DNA from: an uncultured Collinsella sp. | GTDB taxonomy: Bacteria; Actinomycetota; Coriobacteriia; Coriobacteriales; Coriobacteriaceae | NCBI GenBank assembly: GCA_900545905.1 | Contig: URBA01000117.1 | Span: 1-5,244, forward strand | DNA length: 5,244 bases | Reading direction: 5' to 3' | In this document: positions 1-3,883 of the stretch, in pieces | Position numbering within the stretch: position 1 is the stretch's first letter | Layout of the letters: every line of letters begins with the position of its first letter | The notes under the pieces: model-generated | What the model saw: only the letters and a program-made list of their open reading frames with translations | Databases searched by the model: none | Told to the model about the DNA's origin: nothing | Program-made: the position numbers and the translations under genes

Positions 1-11
1 ATCCAAGTTTC

Positions 12-35
12 GGGGCGCAGTTCACTGTCCCCTTT
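12..35 (+). terminator. Weak terminator-like hairpin at the left edge
   Basis: Four G at 12-15 pair with four C at 29-32, with an inner CAG/CTG pairing (18-20 with 25-27) across a small mismatch, followed by TTTG. It could end a plus-strand gene lying left of the window. The stem is interrupted and the T-run is only three bases, so this is a tentative call. Confidence 0.22.
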
Positions 36-43
36 GTGGTGGT

Positions 44-73
44 TTGAAGCTCTCCTGGGCGGGATGCTAGACT
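44..73 (+). promoter_or_regulatory. Possible sigma-70-type promoter for the small plus-strand gene
   Basis: TTGAAG at 44-49 and TAGACT at 68-73 are separated by 18 bases, each matching four of six consensus positions. An alternative -10-like TATACA lies at 81-86 but has no matching -35 box. The site is about 55 bases upstream of the start at 128. Weak evidence. Confidence 0.2.
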
Positions 74-127
74 TGCGGCATATACATTCGCGCCAAAGCA
101 CGGGTCGCATACAGGAAAGGAGATGCC

Positions 128-319
128 ATGGCGCCTATCGCACCGCTCAAGATGCTCGTCGCTCCTGCCGCCAAGGCCATCGCCCACCTGTGCGACTCAC
201 TTACCTACAATGACGTCCCCTGTGTCGTCGAAGAGCGTTCGGACAGCTGCCCCTACCTGGGCCACGTCCCCTACTTTGCACCCAAGCTCGCATCTGATCC
301 CGAGCAGCGTGAACAGTAA
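128..319 (+). CDS. Small hypothetical protein, 63 aa
   Basis: I do not recognise this protein. A purine-rich ribosome binding site, AGGAAAGGAG (113-122), ends five bases before the ATG at 128. A second ATG at 123, in another frame, sits too close to that site and opens a serine/proline-rich shadow frame. Codons here mostly end in C or G, like the confident genes in the window, which argues that it is translated. The product has an alanine-rich, mildly basic N-terminal third (K8, K16) and then a polar, acidic part. It has three cysteines (22, 32, 41) and histidines 20 and 46, so metal binding or disulfides are conceivable but unproven. There is no clear signal peptide or membrane helix. It converges on the permease gene ending at 385 and has no visible functional link to it. 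Confidence 0.55.
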   Translation: MAPIAPLKMLVAPAAKAIAHLCDSLTYNDVPCVVEERSDSCPYLGHVPYFAPKLASDPEQREQ

Positions 320-332
320 TCCAAGATGCATC

Positions 333-364
333 TAGCACCGCACAACTCGCGGCGCTACTGTTTT
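333..364. terminator. Hairpin between converging genes, possible bidirectional terminator
   Basis: TAGC-A-CCGC (333-341) pairs with GCGG-C-GCTA (349-357) around a seven-base loop. On the plus strand it is followed by CTGTTTTGG, a short T-run that would suit the end of the small gene. On the minus strand the single A/C mismatch becomes a U-G wobble, giving a nine-pair stem 28 bases past the permease stop, but no T-run follows. It lies exactly between two convergent stops. Confidence 0.4.
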
Positions 365-384
365 GGTGCAAAATAACCTGACCC

Positions 385-1764
385 CTATGCGCCAACGCCG
401 GGATTGTCGATGCTGCGGCCGCGGCGCGATATGAGGCGCGAAACCTCGCCCAGCAACACGCCGATCACCACACCCATGAGGATCGGCAACTTTGACATCT
501 CGGCGGGCGAGCTGTTAAGCGGCACGATTGTCGCAACAATGGAAAGCACGAGCTCTACCACCGGCACCGCAAGCGCCACCGCAAGCACCTTGCCCTCGAA
601 GGGCGCGCGGAACACACGTGAGCGGTCGTCGTATTTACGCAGGCGCCAAAACGCCGGGAACATCGGGATATAGCTCATGAGCAGAAAGACGACGTTCATC
701 GAGAAGAAGACCCAAAAGACGTCGGAACCTTCGCCCAGCGGAATCTGAAGTAGCAGCACCAAGCTGGCAAAACAACCGTTAATGAGTGCTGAGCCGTTGG
801 GCATGCCGGTCTTCTTGGACACCAGCGCAAAGGGGCGCGGCATGTTGCCGTGGCGCGCGGCATAGCTCGCCACGTTGTTGACGCCAAAACTCCAGCAGAT
901 CATGTTGGCGAACAGCGTCACCAAAAAGGCCACGCCCACGACCATCGTCAGCGGGTGAGCGCGCCCCACCATGGCGGCAACCGCGTCCACAATGCCCGAA
1001 TCGAGTGAAAGCTGCTCGGTGGGAACCGCGGCTCCAATACCGATGCCACAGATAATGTAGATCGCCGCGATGGCAACGCCACCGGCGATAACCGCCTTGG
1101 GGATATCGCGCGATGGGTTCTTCATCGTGCTGGCAAAGGTCGCGACCACCTCAAAGCCCATAAAGTTGAATAGGATGATTGAAAGATACGTCAGTGAGTT
1201 AGTGTCTCCCAGATCGGGGACAAAGGTCTTAAACGACATATCGTTGGCAAAGCCGTTATTGCAGGCAAACCAGATGCCGACGATTCCCACCACGGCGGTA
1301 ATGAGCACCTTGATGACGGCGCCGCCATCCATGACCCAATCGGCCTCGGCCACCGGCTGCATTGCCATGACCGTGACGCCCCACACAAAGGCAAGCTCGA
1401 TGGCAATTCGGACCCCAAGCGAAAATTCGATGCCCCATACCGCATTGATGACACTGGGGAACATGCAGGCGATACTTGCCACCCACAGTGGAAAGTTGAC
1501 CCAATAGCACCAGGAGCAGCGGGCGCCCCAACGGTCGCCCAAGCCCAGGCGAACCCAATCGTACAGACCGCCCTCGGAATCGAACGCCGTACCGAGCTCG
1601 GCCACCACCAGGCCATAGGGAAGCAAAAACGTAATGATGAGGAAGATCCACCAGAAGAACTGCACGTTACCCATGGCAGATGCCGGAGCGGCCGCCTCGA
1701 TGGTAAAGACAACGCAGATAACCGAGAGGATGACCTCGAACAGGGAGAACTTTTTACCTGCCAC
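385..1764 (-). CDS. APC-superfamily amino-acid/polyamine permease (AguD-like antiporter candidate), 459 aa
   Basis: This is a complete integral membrane transporter of the amino acid-polyamine-organocation superfamily, closest in feel to the glutamate:GABA/agmatine:putrescine antiporter branch. About twelve hydrophobic segments are visible, starting near residues 8-28, 36-57, 85-110 and 113-135 and ending near 425-446. Family hallmarks are the cytoplasmic EGG-x-YDWV-x3-GLG loop (64-76), the sixth-helix FNFMGFE motif (199-205) and the following NPSRDIPKA (216-224). The start is GTG at 1764, preceded by AGGGGGAG six bases away. It is paralogous to the permease at 3884-5244: in the second-helix block, 22 of 25 aligned residues are identical (36-60 here). 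It lacks the acidic C-terminal tail of that paralogue and has less biased codon use, suggesting lower expression or a different history. Agmatine/putrescine exchange is inferred from aguA next door. Glutamate/GABA or another amine remains possible. Confidence 0.93.
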   Translation of the reverse strand: MAGKKFSLFEVILSVICVVFTIEAAAPASAMGNVQFFWWIFLIITFLLPYGLVVAELGTAFDSEGGLYDWVRLGLGDRWGARCSWCYWVNFPLWVASIACMFPSVINAVWGIEFSLGVRIAIELAFVWGVTVMAMQPVAEADWVMDGGAVIKVLITAVVGIVGIWFACNNGFANDMSFKTFVPDLGDTNSLTYLSIILFNFMGFEVVATFASTMKNPSRDIPKAVIAGGVAIAAIYIICGIGIGAAVPTEQLSLDSGIVDAVAAMVGRAHPLTMVVGVAFLVTLFANMICWSFGVNNVASYAARHGNMPRPFALVSKKTGMPNGSALINGCFASLVLLLQIPLGEGSDVFWVFFSMNVVFLLMSYIPMFPAFWRLRKYDDRSRVFRAPFEGKVLAVALAVPVVELVLSIVATIVPLNSSPAEMSKLPILMGVVIGVLLGEVSRLISRRGRSIDNPGVGA

Positions 1765-1936
1765 GACACGCTCCCCCTACAGCAAAAAGGATGGCATCTG
1801 TACCGAAGGCGCAGCCCAAGGTAGGGTTGCAGGCCGCGTCACCGGTGCAGGTGCCATCCCAAAGAGAAGAGAGGATGCAATTGTTGGACCAACGCTCGCG
1901 GAACAGGCGCGTGTAGATAACGATACGCTGGTACAT
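1754..1936 (-). CDS. Candidate small upstream ORF, 60 aa, overlapping the permease start
   Basis: I do not recognise this product. An ATG at 1936 is preceded by GGAG five bases away. The frame stays open for 60 codons and stops at 1754, overlapping the permease GTG by 11 bases. About two thirds of its third positions are G or C, compatible with coding. The peptide begins with a basic, aromatic segment (Y, R, W) and then becomes glycine- and cysteine-rich, with five cysteines in the last 42 residues. The overlap, with the permease ribosome binding site inside its final codons, is the arrangement expected for translational coupling or a leader peptide. It could equally be a chance frame or a decayed gene. 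A TTG five codons upstream (1951) would extend it but falls before the GGAG. Confidence 0.35.
   Translation of the reverse strand: MYQRIVIYTRLFRERWSNNCILSSLWDGTCTGDAACNPTLGCAFGTDAILFAVGGACRGR
1771..1778 (-). promoter_or_regulatory. Ribosome binding site supporting the GTG start at 1764
   Basis: AGGGGGAG on the minus strand lies six bases before GTG (1762-1764). This site decides the start, since no ATG is suitably placed. It also lies inside the last codons of the candidate small ORF at 1754-1936. Confidence 0.7.
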
Positions 1937-1982
1937 AGATACTCCGATCAAAACGGCCGCGATTGCGACCGGAATCTTTTGG

Positions 1983-2069
1983 CAATTGAAGACGCGTCTG
2001 ACCTGGGATATTCAAGCGAACAATTGGCCTAACCCGCAATAAATCCCAGATCAGACGCGTACTCAATCA
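1983..2069 (-). other. Long imperfect inverted repeat, 27-pair helix in minus-strand RNA
   Basis: 1983-2009 is complementary to 2043-2069 around a 33-base loop. The core ACGCGTCTGA-n-CTGGGAT (1992-2009) has one mismatch on the plus strand. In minus-strand RNA that mismatch, and three more in the outer part (1983/2069, 1984/2068, 1990/2062), become G-U wobbles, leaving only 1991/2061 unpaired. No T-run follows on either strand, so it is not a simple terminator. It could be a leader-RNA domain upstream of the permease at 385-1764, a protein-binding site, or a processing or stability element. Confidence 0.6.
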
Positions 2070-2076
2070 AAGAGGC

Positions 2077-2108
2077 GGGCACTCCGAAGTGGAGGCAACG
2101 GAGTGCCC
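2077..2108 (-). other. Ten-base-pair perfect hairpin, related to one at 3780-3809
   Basis: GGGCACTCCG (2077-2086) and CGGAGTGCCC (2099-2108) are exact inverse complements around a 12-base loop. On the minus strand it directly follows the T-run of the terminator-like element (2109-2117) and precedes the long helix by seven bases. The loop reads TTGCCTCCACTT on the minus strand. It shares GGGCACTCCG, GCCTC, TTCGGAG and TGCCC, in the same order, with the hairpin at 3780-3809. It is followed on the minus strand by GCCTCTTTG, which is weakly U-rich. Confidence 0.6.
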
Positions 2109-2210
2109 AAAGAAAAACCCAGCCGACCAAGACATCGAATAAACCGACCATCAATGCCCCGAGATGGTCACGGTGCGATTCATCGACTGTCCGATTGATC
2201 GGCTGGGTTT
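2109..2210 (-). terminator. Terminator-like structure with branched interior downstream of aguA
   Basis: On the minus strand AAACCCAGCCGA (2210-2199) pairs perfectly with TCGGCTGGGTTT (2126-2115), and the T-run continues as TTCTTT to 2109. The 72 bases enclosed hold a further hairpin, GACCATC/GATGGTC (2146-2152 with 2163-2169), extended by ACC/GGT after a two-base bulge. The closing helix plus U-tract is the form of an intrinsic terminator. The long branched interior is unusual and would suit a conditional terminator. It lies about 100-200 bases past the aguA stop. Confidence 0.5.
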
Positions 2211-2241
2211 CCGAGGTGCGGCAGATTCCCGCGAAAGAGGA

Positions 2242-2267
2242 GGGCATAGACCTTAAGGGTCATGCCC
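2242..2267 (-). terminator. Hairpin 44 bases after the aguA stop
   Basis: GGGCAT-(A)-GACC (2242-2252) pairs with GGTC-ATGCCC (2258-2267) around a five-base loop, giving ten pairs with one bulge. On the minus strand it is followed by TCCTCTTTC, a pyrimidine-rich but not pure U-tract. It may be a weak terminator or 3'-end stabiliser for the aguA transcript. Confidence 0.42.
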
Positions 2268-2310
2268 GACGATTGAAGGGCAAGGTGCCGTGCCTCGGGA
2301 AGCCAGACAA

Positions 2311-3516
2311 TTACGCGGACGGCTCCTGCTGCGTAATGCAGTGGATATTTCCGCCACCGAAGACGACCTGCTCGGACTGAACGCCGACGCACTTGTAGAC
2401 GCCCTCGCCCCAGACCTCGTCGTAGATCTCCTGGAGCGTGTCGACGGCCAGCTGGTCGTTCTCGTCGCCGTACTGCGGGACGATGACGCCGTGGTTGGTG
2501 ACCAGGTAGTTCATGTAGGAGGCGATCAGCGGCTCGTCGGGGACGCGCGGCTCGGCGTTCTCGTCGGCGTCGATGGTGTCACAGGAGGCCTGGTCCATGA
2601 ACAGCGGGTTCACGGGCATGCAGAGCTTGTAGACCTTAATCTTGCGACCCTTGGCGTCGACCGCGTTGGAGAGGGTCTCGTAGGCGGCGTGGCACTGGTC
2701 GTAGAACGGGTACTCGGGGTCGTCGGTCCAGATGCAGGCCATGACGCCCGGGGCGATGAACGTGGCGACGTCGTCGATGTGGCCGTTGGTCTCCTCGGGG
2801 TCGATGCCCTCCTTGACCCAGATGACCTTCTCGACGCCCAGGTAGTCCTTGAGGTGCTCGTTCATGTACTCGCGAAGCTCCTCGCTCCAGGGCTCGAACT
2901 TCTTGCGGTACTTGGGCCAGATGGACTCGGGGTCCTCTTCCTCCTCGAGCACCGCGGAGCAGGTGCGGCCGGGGGACAGGAGGCACTGGTCGGTCACGAC
3001 GAGGGTGCCCTCGCCGTCGACGGTGATGGAGCCGCCCTCGAGGATCATGTCGTCGGGACGGTAGCGGCGGCAGCCGGAGAGCTCGGCCATCTTGAGGGCG
3101 ATCTGCTCGTCCTTGTCCCACGGGAAATAGAGGCCGTCGACGAGACCGCCGTAGGCGTTGAAGTGCCAGTGGTTGGCGCGCTTCTCACCCTTGCCGTTGA
3201 TGACGTAGGTGGCGGCGGTGTCGCGGAACCAGGCGTCGTCGGTGGTCATCTCGATGACGGTGACGTTCTCGTCCTCCTCGAAGACGGCCTTGCAGTTGGC
3301 ATAGTCGACCTGGTTGGCGCACATGGTAACCGGGGTGAACTCGGCGATGGCGCGGGCGATGGCGGCATACTGCTTCTGAGCCGGCTTGGCGCCGTGGGCC
3401 CAGGTGTCGGTGCGGTGGGGCCAACCCATCCACACGCGATCCTGCGGGGCGAACTCAGCGGGCATAAAGAAGCCGTCGGCCTTGGGGGTGGACTCGGACT
3501 CGGTGATCGTACGCAT
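2311..3516 (-). CDS. aguA: Agmatine deiminase (AguA family), divergent, 401 aa
   Basis: This cytoplasmic enzyme of the guanidino-group-modifying (pentein) superfamily hydrolyses agmatine to N-carbamoylputrescine and ammonia. The C-terminal GGGNIHCITQQEP motif (387-399) contains the nucleophile Cys393. NGHIDD (244-249) supplies His246 and Asp248. RD at 98-99 and LEGGS (159-163, Glu160) complete the known acidic active-site set. The N-terminal STPKADGFFMPAEF and WMGWPHRTDTW blocks are typical. The ATG at 3516 is chosen because TCCTCC (3523-3528) gives GGAGGA six bases upstream and family similarity begins there. Upstream in-frame codons look non-coding. Compared with the usual length of about 365-370, it has roughly 30 extra residues, mainly an acidic then basic insertion near 185-212. 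Several family signature positions differ (RDTAAT, SITVD, HIDD). Codons are strongly C/G-ending, suggesting high expression. It sits between two paralogous permeases, as in aguD-aguA operons, but aguB and aguC are not in the window. Confidence 0.94.
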   Translation of the reverse strand: MRTITESESTPKADGFFMPAEFAPQDRVWMGWPHRTDTWAHGAKPAQKQYAAIARAIAEFTPVTMCANQVDYANCKAVFEEDENVTVIEMTTDDAWFRDTAATYVINGKGEKRANHWHFNAYGGLVDGLYFPWDKDEQIALKMAELSGCRRYRPDDMILEGGSITVDGEGTLVVTDQCLLSPGRTCSAVLEEEEDPESIWPKYRKKFEPWSEELREYMNEHLKDYLGVEKVIWVKEGIDPEETNGHIDDVATFIAPGVMACIWTDDPEYPFYDQCHAAYETLSNAVDAKGRKIKVYKLCMPVNPLFMDQASCDTIDADENAEPRVPDEPLIASYMNYLVTNHGVIVPQYGDENDQLAVDTLQEIYDEVWGEGVYKCVGVQSEQVVFGGGNIHCITQQEPSA

Positions 3517-3522
3517 AAGATA

Positions 3523-3528
3523 TCCTCC
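3523..3528 (-). promoter_or_regulatory. Ribosome binding site of aguA
   Basis: GGAGGA on the minus strand is six bases from the ATG at 3514-3516. It decides the start against the longer open frame reaching 3681. Confidence 0.85.
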
Positions 3529-3545
3529 AAATCGAACGATCGCTT

Positions 3546-3568
3546 GCTGCGGGCGGGTTACCCGCAGC
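3546..3568 (-). other. Hairpin just upstream of the aguA ribosome binding site
   Basis: GCTGCGGG (3546-3553) and CCCGCAGC (3561-3568) form a perfect eight-pair stem with a seven-base loop. It ends 17 bases before the GGAGGA. No T-run follows on the minus strand, so it is more likely a 5'-UTR element than a terminator. The interval up to 3630 also holds three copies of the self-complementary GGCGCC (3588-3593, 3614-3619, 3621-3626) that can pair in several ways. Confidence 0.5.
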
Positions 3569-3640
3569 CTAAAACCAAGAGATGGTAGGCGCCCGTTCCC
3601 CGGCAAAGGTCGGGGCGCCCGGCGCCGGTTTTCACGGAGT

Positions 3641-3672
3641 CGCACCGGCAAGCGACGACGTAACCCGGTGCG
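3641..3672 (-). other. Leader hairpin with a mutually exclusive alternative pairing
   Basis: CGCACCGG (3641-3648) pairs perfectly with CCGGTGCG (3665-3672) around a 16-base loop. The same arm, as ACCGGC (3644-3649), can instead pair with GCCGGT (3624-3629), which lies 3' of it in minus-strand RNA. The two helices cannot coexist, the arrangement expected in a leader switch. High GC makes chance pairing a real alternative. Confidence 0.42.
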
Positions 3673-3708
3673 CGGAGACAAAACGCACGAAGGATACGGG
3701 AGAGAGAT

Positions 3709-3753
3709 TGGGGTGGGCGGTGGTTACCGGAGCAATAGCTCACACCCACCCCA
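3709..3753 (-). other. Eleven-pair hairpin in the aguA leader
   Basis: TGGGGTGGGCG (3709-3719) pairs with CACCCACCCCA (3743-3753). The single plus-strand mismatch (3718/3744) is a G-U wobble in minus-strand RNA. Within the loop, GAGC and GCTC can close a small inner stem with a TATT loop on the minus strand. No T-run follows. Confidence 0.52.
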
Positions 3754-3769
3754 GGGAATGGTTAGCAAA

Positions 3770-3827
3770 CCTGTCGCTTGGGCACGCCTCCGAAGAGGCC
3801 GGAGTGCCCGGAGTCGGGAGCGACAAG
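3770..3827 (-). other. Two-part stem-loop after the upstream permease, with UUCG tetraloop
   Basis: The inner hairpin GGGCAC-GCCTC (3780-3790) pairs with GAGGC (3795-3799) and, past a four-base bulge, GTGCCC (3804-3809). On the minus strand its loop is TTCG closed by C-G, a classic stable tetraloop. An outer helix, TGTCGCT with AGCGACA (3772-3778 with 3819-3825), is extended by a G-U wobble and a C-G pair on the minus strand only. It begins 56 bases after the permease stop. It may be a 3' end without a proper U-tract or the 5' part of the aguA leader. Confidence 0.55.
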
Positions 3828-3883
3828 CCCGACGAAGCGCACGTTGGTACGCGAGGAGGATCGGAGTCCCAGAACCGGGTGCT

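Noticed and set aside
1634..2032. A 132-codon plus-strand frame crossing the permease start and the gap
   Set aside because: It is antisense to the permease N-terminus and runs through non-coding sequence, with no ribosome binding site or recognisable domain.
2029..2247. A 72-codon minus-strand frame with a hydrophobic middle segment
   Set aside because: Most of it is made up of the inverted repeats and the T-run of the terminator-like element, and the upstream AAGG is only three bases from the ATG. Judged a chance frame, although the hydrophobic stretch is notable.
3546..3568. Intrinsic terminator directly before aguA
   Set aside because: The stem is strong but no T-run follows on either strand, and it lies within 20 bases of the aguA ribosome binding site.
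2290..3588. A 432-codon open frame on the plus strand opposite aguA
   Set aside because: It lies antisense to a gene with strong family motifs. Its composition is dominated by V, L, D and G, as expected when C/G-ending codons are read in reverse, and it has no convincing ribosome binding site.
3630..3655. Cobalamin-riboswitch-like string CCGGTGCGACTCCG on the minus strand
   Set aside because: It resembles one conserved segment of cobalamin riboswitches, but I see no GCCACTG B12-box-like core or other conserved blocks nearby, and the string is explained by the local hairpin arms.
3517..3681. In-frame N-terminal extension of AguA by 55 residues
   Set aside because: The extension is arginine/proline-rich and unlike the family. 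It would run through leader hairpins, and the ATG at 3516 has an excellent GGAGGA six bases away.
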